This document shows, piece after piece, positions 1 through 7,672 of a stretch of 64,000 bases of DNA. Where the stretch lies: positions 45,981-109,980 of the forward strand of contig JAIUPL010000020.1 of assembly GCA_020160935.1 (NCBI GenBank). Direction: 5' to 3'. Made by a program: the position numbers and the translations under genes. The notes under the pieces were generated by a model that saw only the letters and a program-made list of their open reading frames with translations, was not told where the DNA came from and searched no databases. How positions within the stretch are numbered: the stretch's first letter is position 1; each line of letters begins with the position of its first letter. Origin of the DNA: Bacteroidota bacterium (GTDB lineage: Bacteria > Bacteroidota > Bacteroidia > Chitinophagales > Saprospiraceae).

Positions 1-1731
1 GAGGTAATCGGCGTTTTTAATCACTTCTTCCTCGTGTTCCACCACTACGACCGTGTTGCCGAGGTCGCGCAGGTCTTTGAGCACTTTTACGAGTCGCCCG
101 GTATCGCGCGGGTGCAGGCCCACGGATGGCTCATCGAGCAGGTACATCGAAGCAGTGAGGTTGCTGCCCAGGGTGCGGGTGAGGTGAATGCGTTGCGTTT
201 CGCCGCCGCTGAGCGTATTGGAAATGCGGTCGAGGGTGAGGTATCCCAGTCCCAGTTCGACCGTAAACCGCAGGCGGTTATTTATTTCCAGCAACAGGCG
301 GCGCGCCACCTGCCGATCGTGTTCGGGTAGCGCGCTGTGGAGTTGTTGAAAAAACGCCAGCACCTCGTCGAGCGGCACTCCGGTAAGGTCGGAAATGTTT
401 TTGCCGCCGATCTTCACACAAAGTGCTTCCTGCCGAAGCCGGCCCCCATCGCAGGTCGGGCACACCGTGCGGCCCCGATAACGCGCCAGCGTCACACGAT
501 TCTGTATTTTGTAGGTTTTGCTTTCCAGTTCCTTGAAAAAGGCGTCGATGCCTTCAAAATACTGGTTGCCGCTCCACAGCAGTTTGATCTGCTCTTTTGT
601 GAGCGATTCGAAAGGCGTATGCACCGGAAAGTCGAACTTGTGGGCATTCTGGAGCAGGGGCGTCAGCCATTCACCGTATTTTTCACCTTTCCAGGCGGCA
701 ATGGCGCCATCGTACACCGATTTGGTTTTATCCGGCACCACTTTGTCGCGGTCGATCCCGAGTATTCGGCCGTATCCTTCGCAGGTAGGGCAGGCACCGT
801 ACGGGTTGTTGTAATTAAACAGTTGGGGCGTTGGTTCCGGGAATTCAATGCCATCCAGTTCGAACCGGTTGTTGAAAATTGCCGAATGAGGCTCGCCAGG
901 GCTTACAATCTGCACGGCGCACTCTCCCTCGCTTTCATAAAAAGCAGTATTGATGGAATCGGCCAGCCGCATCCACTCCTGTTCGTCCAGATCGGGCGAC
1001 AGCACAAAACGATCGATCAGGATACTGAGTTGCTGGTCGCTGTACTGAAAAGCCGGCTGTTTTACGTCAAAACGGGCGTCGGCGCCTTCCAGAATATCTT
1101 CGATGCGCAGGGTTTCGGCGCCGTATTGGAGGCGGGTGTAGCCTTTCTGGAGCAGGAGGTTGAGCGCTTGTTCGAGGCTGCGCTCGCGGTATTTTTTTTC
1201 GAGTGGAATCAGGATAAGTCCGCGTGCGCCATCGGGTTGTTTTTTGATAAAATCGATGACATCCGACACCTCGTGTTTTTTGACGATTTCACCAGAAACA
1301 GGCGAGTAAAACTTGCCGATGCGGGCGTATAGCAGGCGCAGGAAATCATATACTTCTGTCATGCTGCCCACTGTGGAGCGGGTGTTCCCGGTAGTGACGC
1401 GTTGTTCGATGGCAATGGCCGGGCAAATACCCCGGATGTAATCCACATCGGGTTTTTTCATGCGTCCGAGAAACTGGCGGGCATAACTTGACAGGCTTTC
1501 CACATAGCGGCGTTGTCCTTCAGCATACAGCGTATCCATGGTAATGCTCGATTTGCCTGATCCGGAAACACCGGTAACGACCACCAGTTTGTTTTTGGGA
1601 ATACGCAGGTCGACATTCCGCAGGTTATTGGTACGGGCGCCTTTGATGTTGATATGCGAGGTGTCAACCAGATCGTATGTTGCCGCACCGTTTTCCACCA
1701 TATCGGTGTTTTGATTTTTTACGCTTGCCAT
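1..1731 (-). CDS. uvrA: Excinuclease ABC subunit A, 5' part (3' end outside window)
   Basis: DNA damage-recognition ATPase of nucleotide excision repair, which loads UvrB at lesions in the cytoplasm. About 577 N-terminal residues are present of a protein that is usually about 940. Visible are Walker A GVSGSGKSS (54-62), the ARQFLGRMKKPDVDYIRG stretch, a CPTC pair near residue 310, a CPTCDGG pair near 420, the ABC signature LSGGETQRIHL near 500 followed by LLDEPSVGLHPRD, and the switch histidine in VVVEHEEE. The first cysteine pair of the N-terminal zinc module appears replaced by FNNRFELDG. Start is the ATG at 1731 on the minus strand. The gene runs off the left edge, so the second ATPase half cannot be judged. 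Confidence 0.97.
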   Translation of the reverse strand, partial: MASVKNQNTDMVENGAATYDLVDTSHINIKGARTNNLRNVDLRIPKNKLVVVTGVSGSGKSSITMDTLYAEGQRRYVESLSSYARQFLGRMKKPDVDYIRGICPAIAIEQRVTTGNTRSTVGSMTEVYDFLRLLYARIGKFYSPVSGEIVKKHEVSDVIDFIKKQPDGARGLILIPLEKKYRERSLEQALNLLLQKGYTRLQYGAETLRIEDILEGADARFDVKQPAFQYSDQQLSILIDRFVLSPDLDEQEWMRLADSINTAFYESEGECAVQIVSPGEPHSAIFNNRFELDGIEFPEPTPQLFNYNNPYGACPTCEGYGRILGIDRDKVVPDKTKSVYDGAIAAWKGEKYGEWLTPLLQNAHKFDFPVHTPFESLTKEQIKLLWSGNQYFEGIDAFFKELESKTYKIQNRVTLARYRGRTVCPTCDGGRLRQEALCVKIGGKNISDLTGVPLDEVLAFFQQLHSALPEHDRQVARRLLLEINNRLRFTVELGLGYLTLDRISNTLSGGETQRIHLTRTLGSNLTASMYLLDEPSVGLHPRDTGRLVKVLKDLRDLGNTVVVVEHEEEVIKNADYL

Positions 1732-1826
1732 GTCGGTCGGTTTGAAAGCGCGAAATTAGTAAAAACTTTTTGTTTTGAAGTAGGAAGATATAAACAACAA
1801 TCCTTGCTTCATAGCGCACGTTCGCT

Positions 1827-1949
1827 CTATGCACAGGTTTTAAATGCGCCCAAAAAGATGGCCAGCCACACCAGCCCCTTTGCCAGAAAGAATAAAAATC
1901 CGCCTACCCCAATGCGTTGCAGACAGGTTCTCCAGTCTCGTTTTTCCAT
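1827..1949 (-). CDS. Putative 40-residue single-pass membrane protein
   Basis: Short ORF behind uvrA on the same strand, reading MEKRDWRTCLQRIGVGGF and then a hydrophobic run (about residues 16-35) ending in FKTCA and TAG. A basic N-terminus followed by a Phe/Leu-rich helix with an internal LAKGLVWLA stretch resembles very small membrane proteins I recall from other Bacteroidota; I cannot name a family. It lies about 95 bp upstream of uvrA. No promoter or ribosome site is evident, so it may be a chance ORF. The rest of the 1732-2048 gap shows nothing else I can support. Confidence 0.4.
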   Translation of the reverse strand: MEKRDWRTCLQRIGVGGFLFFLAKGLVWLAIFLGAFKTCA

Positions 1950-2048
1950 GTTCAGATGCTTATTTTACGGGTTCAGTCAGTTGTTTCTGCTAATAAAAGA
2001 CCTGCATGCCATCTTTGTGCGTTCATTTTATTAAAACCCACCATATTC

Positions 2049-2807
2049 ATGCGGTCAATTCTTTTTCTGATGTTGTGCGGCGTTTTTTGTGCCGGTTTGA
2101 TGTTTCCCTCATGCAAACACGATTCCGTGTTTAATGTTGAACCCGACCCTACAGATACCACAGGGACAGGTGGCAACAACGGCAATGGTGGCAACAATGG
2201 CGGCACGGGCAATGGGGTGCTTTGTAATCCTGACAGCGTATATTTTGAAAATCAGATTCTGCCTATTCTGATTTCCAACTGCACAGAGTCGGGTTGTCAT
2301 AATGCACAGGACCGGGAAGATGGCGTTGTGCTTACTTCATATCAAAATCTGGTAGCCACCGTTGAAAATGCTACCTTGAACGATACACATGAAAATGATC
2401 TTTTGAAGGCATTAACAGAAGACGATCCGGAAGACCGCATGCCTTATCAAAAACCGCCGCTTCCACAGGAACAAATTAATTTGATTATACGCTGGGTGCA
2501 ACAAGGCGCCAAAAATAACGGCTGCAATGAAAACGCCGGACAATGCGATGTGTCTAACGTTACGTTCAGTAATTTCGTTCAGCCACTTATCCAGACGCGT
2601 TGTCAGGGCTGCCATAGCGGCGCAGCACCGCAGGGTGGTATTAATCTTGCAGGACATGCAGCCGTCAAAACAGTGGCCGACAATGGCAAACTGTACGAAG
2701 TAATAACGCGTACTTCCAACTTTATGCCCAAAGGCGGCCAAAAACTGGATGAATGCACGACTAATAAACTGAAGGCGTGGATCGATGCGGGGGCTTTGAA
2801 TAATTAG
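2049..2807 (+). CDS. Exported lipoprotein with two c-type haem domains
   Basis: 252 residues. A lipoprotein signal peptide ends in FPSC with the lipidated Cys at 22, followed by an Asn/Gly/Thr-rich linker (about 30-55). Two similar domains follow. The first has a C-x4-C-H site (C78, C83, H84), the second a canonical CQGCH site (C185-H189); each closes with an IRWVQQGA or LKAWIDAGA helix typical of the planctomycete-type cytochrome c domain (PSCyt1 family). Likely role is periplasmic or outer-membrane electron transfer. An in-frame ATG at 1917 would add 44 residues ahead of the signal peptide, so I chose 2049. First gene of an exported cluster reaching to 5650. Confidence 0.8.
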   Translation: MRSILFLMLCGVFCAGLMFPSCKHDSVFNVEPDPTDTTGTGGNNGNGGNNGGTGNGVLCNPDSVYFENQILPILISNCTESGCHNAQDREDGVVLTSYQNLVATVENATLNDTHENDLLKALTEDDPEDRMPYQKPPLPQEQINLIIRWVQQGAKNNGCNENAGQCDVSNVTFSNFVQPLIQTRCQGCHSGAAPQGGINLAGHAAVKTVADNGKLYEVITRTSNFMPKGGQKLDECTTNKLKAWIDAGALNN

Positions 2808-2850
2808 AGGTGAGAGGTGAGAAGCGAGAGGTGAGAAAGGTGGGAGTGTG
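2808..2850 (+). repeat. GTGAGAR-type heptamer array
   Basis: Degenerate repeats of the word GTGAGAG or GTGAGAA begin directly at the TAG stop of the preceding gene. No inverted partner is seen. The same word recurs at 3397-3437 and at 16694-16728. Confidence 0.7.
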
Positions 2851-2876
2851 AGAAAAGCGAGAGGTGCGCCCTGCAT

Positions 2877-2920
2877 AGCCCTGAAAGGGCGTATTCAATA
2901 GCCCAGGGCAACGCCCTGGG
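2877..2920 (+). repeat. REP-like palindromic dispersed repeat, copy 1
   Basis: A 44-bp unit holding two small palindromes, GCCCTGAAAGGGC and CCCAGGGCAACGCCCTGGG. A second copy with one mismatch lies at 58725-58768 in the opposite orientation. Part of the unit (GGGCAACGCCCTGGGGGAACGTGCGGG) is repeated again just downstream, to about 2958. Such elements resemble REP sequences mobilised by REP-associated tyrosine transposases (family knowledge); no transposase is present here. Confidence 0.75.
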
Positions 2921-3015
2921 GAAACGTGCGGGGGCAACGCCCTGGGGGAACGTGCGGGACCGACAGACACAGACGAAAAACCATTCACCATTAGTATTTG
3001 ATCATTAAAAAACAC

Positions 3016-3399
3016 ATGAAAAGAACATTTTTCCTCCTGGGCCTTGCCCTTTGCCTGCTGGTAATCACATTCCCGCCAGGCTGCTACTACGACAACGAGC
3101 AGGATCTGTATGGAAATCCTGAACCCTGCGACACTGTTGGCGTCAGTTACAGCACTTTCATCGAGCCTTTATTACAGGATCACTGCTACAAATGCCACAA
3201 GGAATCGGAACCCGAGTTTTCCGGGTATATTCTGGACGGCTACGAGAACACCAAAACCTACGCACTCTCCGGGAAAGTTGCCGATCGTACCAACAATGCC
3301 GCCAACCCGATGCCGCCCCTGAGCGACGGAGGTTTGTTGCCCGATTGCGACCGGCAAAAGATACTGGCCTGGATTCGGGCCGGAGCGCCTCAGAATTAG
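3016..3399 (+). CDS. Small c-type cytochrome lipoprotein
   Basis: 127 residues. Signal peptide with a lipobox ending FPPGC (Cys 23), then a single haem-binding site CYKCH (C57, C60, H61) and a closing ILAWIRAGAPQN helix like those of the larger cytochrome just upstream, so it looks like a one-domain version of that protein. Probably an exported electron-transfer protein. The ATG at 3016 fits the signal peptide; the upstream ATG at 2998 adds only a few residues. The stop TAG opens a heptamer array. Confidence 0.78.
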   Translation: MKRTFFLLGLALCLLVITFPPGCYYDNEQDLYGNPEPCDTVGVSYSTFIEPLLQDHCYKCHKESEPEFSGYILDGYENTKTYALSGKVADRTNNAANPMPPLSDGGLLPDCDRQKILAWIRAGAPQN

Positions 3400-3437
3400 A
3401 AGTGAGAGGTGAGAAGTGAGAGGTGAGAAGTGAGAGA
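3397..3437 (+). repeat. GTGAGAR-type heptamer array at gene end
   Basis: Alternating words AAGTGAG and AGGTGAG start in the TAG stop codon of the cytochrome gene and end about 45 bp before the next start codon. One-sided, with no inverted arm. Confidence 0.7.
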
Positions 3438-3483
3438 GAAACTGAATTTTTTACATCATTCAACACCTAAATATTACAACAGA

Positions 3484-3903
3484 ATGAAAAAGCAAACCAT
3501 CCTCTACATACTGCTGGCCGCCGTTCTGGTTGGAGGCATTGTTGGGTACCAACTCTGGAACAAACCACACCAGGACCTCGCCGCCGCAAAAACAGATGTA
3601 GCCGTAGATGCCACTGCACTCTATAACGAATACAACACCGATGAAAATGCTGCCAACGCCAAATACCTCGACAAGGTGGTGGCCGTAACCGGCAAAGTCA
3701 AAGACGCTTCCAAAGATGCCGACGGCGCTGTAAAGGTCAACCTCGATGCCGGTAGCGAAATGGGCGTGGTTGCCTGCGAACTCAGCCCATTTGCCAAACA
3801 TGCGCGCACAGAATTCCAGCCCGGCGAGCAAGTCACGTTTAAAGGCAAGTGTACGGGCCTGAACCTCGATGTGGTGTTCGTGGAATGTGTGGAGTCAAAA
3901 TAA
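3484..3903 (+). CDS. Exported OB-fold protein (tRNA_anti-like family)
   Basis: 139 residues with an uncleaved or cleavable N-terminal hydrophobic helix (about 5-24), then an OB-fold-like region: LYNEYNTDENAANAKYLDK, then VVAVTGKV, then VNLDAGSEMGVVAC and a GEQVTFKGKCTG strand. This pattern matches the tRNA_anti-like family of Bacteroidota extracytoplasmic proteins, whose function is unknown. Start ATG 3484 gives a normal signal anchor; the longer ORF would begin inside the upstream repeat. It sits between haem-c lipoproteins and a YceI protein, suggesting shared envelope redox or lipid-binding work (inference). Confidence 0.75.
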   Translation: MKKQTILYILLAAVLVGGIVGYQLWNKPHQDLAAAKTDVAVDATALYNEYNTDENAANAKYLDKVVAVTGKVKDASKDADGAVKVNLDAGSEMGVVACELSPFAKHARTEFQPGEQVTFKGKCTGLNLDVVFVECVESK

Positions 3904-3952
3904 ATCCGTGTTTTGGATTTGTCTGAAACACACTCATTTACAACCATTTAAA

Positions 3953-4516
3953 ATGCAAACTATGCAAAAAATCATTGTTGCTTTTTTCGCTTTGTTCCTG
4001 TTGGGAACTACAGCGTATGCGCAAAAATATTTTACCCGCGACGCGAAGGTTAAATTCAGTTCCGAGACGCCGATGGAAAAAATCGAAGCACTGAATAAAA
4101 GCGGCACCTGCGTGCTCGACGCTGCCACGGGTAAAATGGAATGGAAGGTACTGATCAAGGGTTTTCTCTTTGAAAAAGCCCTGATGCAGGAGCACTTCAA
4201 CGAAAATTACATGGAGTCTTCCACTTACCCGAATGCGCAGTTCAAAGGCCAGATTACCAACCTGAGCGACATCAATTTTGCCCAGGATGGCAAGTACAAT
4301 GTCAAAACTGCCGGCAAGATGACCATTCACGGCGTAGAACGCGATGTCAACATCGAGGGCACCCTTAAAGTGTCGAAAGGCACCCTCGAAGTGCTGTCCA
4401 ATTTTGTGGTAAAACCTGAAGACTACAAAATCGCCATCCCGTCTCTCGTGAAAGACAATATTGCCAAGGAGATCAAGGTCGTGGTGAGTACTACGCTGGC
4501 TCCGCTGAAATCTTAA
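3953..4516 (+). CDS. Exported YceI-family lipid/isoprenoid-binding-like protein
   Basis: 187 residues: a signal peptide ending in AYAQ, then a lipocalin-like YceI domain. Markers are the FSSETPMEKIEA strand, a KGFLFEKALMQEHFNENYMES segment and the GKMTIHGVERDV motif typical of the family. YceI proteins form barrels that bind polyisoprenoid or similar amphipathic ligands (family knowledge). Starts at ATG 3953; a second ATG at 3962 is also possible. Downstream of the OB-fold gene and upstream of a barrel protein; the stop is followed 6 nt later by the 79-bp palindrome. Confidence 0.85.
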   Translation: MQTMQKIIVAFFALFLLGTTAYAQKYFTRDAKVKFSSETPMEKIEALNKSGTCVLDAATGKMEWKVLIKGFLFEKALMQEHFNENYMESSTYPNAQFKGQITNLSDINFAQDGKYNVKTAGKMTIHGVERDVNIEGTLKVSKGTLEVLSNFVVKPEDYKIAIPSLVKDNIAKEIKVVVSTTLAPLKS

Positions 4517-4522
4517 CTGTGG

Positions 4523-4721
4523 GGTTGATGAGGTTGATGGGGTTGATAAGGTTGATAGATGTTGATGAGGGTTGATAAGGGTTGATGAGGGTTGATATTC
4601 ATCTGCTCGGGATAAGGATTGAATTTTCGTTTATCGAGTGGCTGAATATCAACCCTCATCAACCCTTATCAACCCTCATCAACATCTATCAACCTTATCA
4701 ACCCCATCAACCTCATCAACC
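4523..4721. repeat. Long palindrome, family A (GTTGATGAGG words), perfect 79-bp arms
   Basis: Left arm 4523-4601 and right arm 4643-4721 are exact reverse complements over 79 bp, separated by a 41-nt loop that itself can pair CTCG with CGAG. The arms are runs of GTTGATGAGG/GTTGATAAGG-like words ending in ATATTCA. The element begins 6 bp after the YceI stop and ends 17 bp before the next start. Same family at 5657-5778, 29173-29300, 35009-35132 and 37077-37198. Confidence 0.95.
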
Positions 4722-4738
4722 TCAAAAATACCCACTCA

Positions 4739-5650
4739 ATGAAAAGAATCTTTACCATTCTGCTTGCCCTGCTTTTTTCCGCTTCAGGGCTACTGGCACA
4801 GGACGATCTGCTTTCCATGCTCGGAGAGGAAAAAACGACCGACTACGCCACCGCCAGTTTCAAAACCAACCGTATCATCAACGGACATTCTATTGAAAAC
4901 ACGGCCCCGGGCGTGCTCGATTTCAAAATATCGCACCGCTTCGGTCCCTTGCGCCAGGGTGTGTACGATATCTTCGGCCTCGACGGCGCTTCCATTCGAA
5001 TCGGTTTCGATTACGGTATTACCGATCGGCTGATGGTAGGTGTAGGCCGCAACAGCAACGAAAAAATATTTGACGGTTTTTTTAAATACCGTATTCTCAG
5101 ACAAAGTACCGGTAAACGGAATATGCCTGTCAGTCTCTCGTATTTGATTGACGGTCAGATCAAAACGATCAAATTCAGCGATACCGAACGCGACAATAAA
5201 TTTACTTCCAGGCTGTTTTATACGCACCAGTTGCTGCTGGCACGCAAATTCAACAAGAGCCTGACGCTGCAAGTAATGCCAACGCTCGTGCACCGAAATC
5301 TGGTGCCCACGCGCGACGACAAGAACGACGTATTGGCCCTGGGCGTGGGTGGCCGGGTAAAACTGACCAAACGCGTTGCCCTCAATGCCGAATACTATTA
5401 TGTGCCCGAAGGCCAGATGACCACCAATTATGCCAATGCCCTGTCGGTGGGTGTCGATATTGAAACCGGCGGACACGTGTTCCAACTCCATTTTTCCAAT
5501 ACCAACGATATGACCTACAAAGGTTTTATTACCGAAACACAGGAAGACTGGTTCTTCAAAAACAGCGAAGGCCGTATGCTGAGTGGCATCCGCTTCGGGT
5601 TTAATGTATCGAGGGTGTTTACAGTGAAGAAACCGAAGGGGCTGGAGTAG
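4739..5650 (+). CDS. DUF5777-type outer-membrane beta-barrel protein
   Basis: 303 residues with a signal peptide ending LLAQ. The mature part is strand-rich with alternating aromatic residues (SHRFGPLRQGVYDIFGLDGA, IRIGFDYGITDRLMVGVG, FFKYRILRQ) and ends in GIRFGFNVSRVFTV, as in the DUF5777 barrel family. Likely an outer-membrane protein of unknown substrate. It closes the cytochrome/OB-fold/YceI cluster; I believe YceI and DUF5777 genes are neighbours in other Bacteroidota, which suggests a joint function, but that recollection was not checked. Confidence 0.8.
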   Translation: MKRIFTILLALLFSASGLLAQDDLLSMLGEEKTTDYATASFKTNRIINGHSIENTAPGVLDFKISHRFGPLRQGVYDIFGLDGASIRIGFDYGITDRLMVGVGRNSNEKIFDGFFKYRILRQSTGKRNMPVSLSYLIDGQIKTIKFSDTERDNKFTSRLFYTHQLLLARKFNKSLTLQVMPTLVHRNLVPTRDDKNDVLALGVGGRVKLTKRVALNAEYYYVPEGQMTTNYANALSVGVDIETGGHVFQLHFSNTNDMTYKGFITETQEDWFFKNSEGRMLSGIRFGFNVSRVFTVKKPKGLE

Positions 5651-5656
5651 GAGAAA

Positions 5657-5778
5657 GTTGATGAGGGTTGATAAGAGTTGATGAGGGTTGATATTCATCG
5701 GCTCGATAGGGATCAATTCTTTCGTATTCCGAGTGGCTGAATATCAACCCTCATCAACCTTTATCAACCCTCATCAAC
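5657..5778. repeat. Long palindrome, family A, 41-bp arms
   Basis: Arms 5657-5697 and 5738-5778 match at 39 of 41 positions around a 40-nt loop. The loop edges resemble those of the 4523 element. It starts 6 bp after the stop of the DUF5777 gene. An ordinary intrinsic terminator follows at 5841, so this palindrome is not obviously the terminator. Confidence 0.9.
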
Positions 5779-5840
5779 CCTTCAAAAAAGATCTTTCTTT
5801 CGATACCCGTTAACGTACGGGCATCTCAAATCCCCCTTTT

Positions 5841-5880
5841 GCAGGTACTGTTTGCGCACAGTGCCTGCTTTTTATTTTTT
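5841..5880 (+). terminator. Intrinsic terminator downstream of the DUF5777 gene
   Basis: GCAGGTACTGT pairs with ACAGTGCCTGC (one G-U) around a 6-nt loop and is followed by a T-rich run at 5869-5880. It ends the plus-strand cluster about 190 bp past the last stop. Confidence 0.75.
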
Positions 5881-5921
5881 ATGGACTATATTTGTTGGGT
5901 GTAAAACAAAAATAGTTGGCT

Positions 5922-6587
5922 ATGCATCCATTAAACCTCCAGCGCTCTACCCAAGGGCTACTCGCTTTTACTTTCCTGTGTATCACCCTCATGTCGGTGA
6001 GATTTGTGGTGAAAGACGAGTGGCGATTCGGTTTTTTAATATGGAATCTTTTCCTGGCCTGGGTACCTTTCTGGCTGACAAGTATTGCTGCTCAGATTCA
6101 TGCCCGGACGGGCAGCAAATTGCTGGTTATTCCGGTATTGAGCGTATGGATGCTGTTTTTTCCCAATGCTCCTTACATTATCACCGATCTGTTGCACATT
6201 CGGAATTACGGCCAAAACATCATCTGGTTCGACAGTGCACTGATATTTCTGTTTGCATTTACGGGATTGATCATCGGGGTGCAGTCGCTGCAAAAAGCCC
6301 ATGAGTTGTTCAGGCGACAATTCAACTTCGTATGGGCCTGGCTGCTGGTGCTCGGCTGTACGCTGCTATCCGGTTTTGGAATTTACCTGGGCCGATATTG
6401 CCGACTGAACAGTTGGGATCTTTTTCATAATCCGTTCCGCTTGGCGGGCAGGGTGGCCGATCAATTAGACAACCCGCTTTCGCTAAAAATAACCCTGATG
6501 TTCGGGTTTATTCTGTTTGGAGTGTATGTCATCTTTCACCGGTTTTATACGCCAGAAGAAGATGCTGCCGTGCCACAAAGGGGTTAA
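5922..6587 (+). CDS. DUF1361 membrane protein
   Basis: 221 residues with about six predicted membrane helices. The conserved core includes FFPNAPYIITDLLHI and then a WFDSALIF segment, hallmarks of DUF1361 integral membrane proteins, whose function is unknown. Start at ATG 5922; a TTG two codons upstream is possible. The stop TAA at 6585-6587 overlaps the stop of convergent aroB in the shared tetranucleotide TTAA. Confidence 0.85.
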   Translation: MHPLNLQRSTQGLLAFTFLCITLMSVRFVVKDEWRFGFLIWNLFLAWVPFWLTSIAAQIHARTGSKLLVIPVLSVWMLFFPNAPYIITDLLHIRNYGQNIIWFDSALIFLFAFTGLIIGVQSLQKAHELFRRQFNFVWAWLLVLGCTLLSGFGIYLGRYCRLNSWDLFHNPFRLAGRVADQLDNPLSLKITLMFGFILFGVYVIFHRFYTPEEDAAVPQRG

Positions 6588-7672
6588 AACAACTGGGTCG
6601 AGGCATTATAAGCATCTAGTGCTTCCTGTACTTCTGATTCCAGTGGCTCCAAAACCTCCATATTCAGTTGCCTGTTTTTCGGCAACGCCATGCGCACACT
6701 TCCTGCCTTGTTTTTTTTGTCTTGCAGCATAGTTTGCCATATTTCCGAAACAATGCCCGTCGGAATGGCCTGTTTTGGAAAAATGCGCAACAGCAACGCT
6801 ACCCACTCCTCCGGTAAGGGCTGGGCCATGCGCCGGTGCTGAATCCAACTTTCCGTCAGCATACCGATGGCGATGGCTTCCCCGTGTGTCAGCGGGTGTT
6901 CGGTTTCCAGAAAATAACTTTCCAGCGCGTGGCCGATGGTATGTCCGTAGTTGAGCAGCATGCGGATGCCTTTTTCATGTGGATCTTCGGTTACGACCTG
7001 CACTTTGACATCGATAGACAGGCGTAGTATATGGTGCCAGTCTTCGTAGGAGCAGGCTTCCAATTGTGTGGGGTCGAAGTGGCGGATCATTTCCCAGAGT
7101 TCGGCCGAGCCGATGAGGGCATGTTTGATCACTTCGGCAAAACCGCTGCGCAGTTCGCGTTCGGACAGGGTTTTTAAAAAAACAGGGTCGACAAACACGG
7201 CAGCAGGGTTTTGGAATACGCCGATGGTATTTTTCACCTGCTGAAAATCGATGCCCAGTTTGCCACCTATCGCCGCATCGGTCATGGAAAGCAGGGTAGT
7301 TGGCACCTGCACGAAATCGACGCCGCGTTTCCAGGTAGCGGCACAAAATCCGCCCATATCGCCAATTACGCCTCCGCCAAGATTGATTACCAGGGCATGC
7401 CGGTCGAGTTGTGCCGCAAGCATGTGTTCCCAGATGGCGGTGCAGGTAGCCAGGTGTTTGTGGGTTTCTCCAGATGGAATTTCCACAACGGGCGTATCCG
7501 CAGACAAGCCGGAGGCTTGCAGGAAAGCGGGCAGGCAATGTTGGCGCGTATTGGAATCGGTGAGCAGCAAAACACCCGAAGGCTTGCGCTGGGCCATCCA
7601 TTGCGGAAAGGTTTCGGCCAGTGGGCCAAGCAGAACGGGATACTGGTTTCCGGGCTGAAAAACGGTGGTCAT
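6584..7672 (-). CDS. aroB: 3-dehydroquinate synthase
   Basis: Second enzyme of the shikimate pathway; converts DAHP to 3-dehydroquinate using NAD and a divalent metal. 362 residues. NAD-binding GGGVIGDMGGF (99-109), PTTLLSM followed by DAAIGGK, the metal ligand in GFAEVIKHALI (E180), and the histidine motifs NYGHTIGHALE and THGEAIAIGM are all present, so it looks active. I chose ATG 7672 over a 23-residue longer start because it overlaps the stop of the upstream kinase gene by 4 nt (ATGA), implying translational coupling. Family length is normal. Confidence 0.97.
   Translation of the reverse strand: MTTVFQPGNQYPVLLGPLAETFPQWMAQRKPSGVLLLTDSNTRQHCLPAFLQASGLSADTPVVEIPSGETHKHLATCTAIWEHMLAAQLDRHALVINLGGGVIGDMGGFCAATWKRGVDFVQVPTTLLSMTDAAIGGKLGIDFQQVKNTIGVFQNPAAVFVDPVFLKTLSERELRSGFAEVIKHALIGSAELWEMIRHFDPTQLEACSYEDWHHILRLSIDVKVQVVTEDPHEKGIRMLLNYGHTIGHALESYFLETEHPLTHGEAIAIGMLTESWIQHRRMAQPLPEEWVALLLRIFPKQAIPTGIVSEIWQTMLQDKKNKAGSVRMALPKNRQLNMEVLEPLESEVQEALDAYNASTQLF

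Noticed and set aside
337..1332. 331-residue plus-strand ORF over uvrA
   Set aside because: Antisense shadow of uvrA; the minus strand carries clear Walker A and ABC signature motifs.
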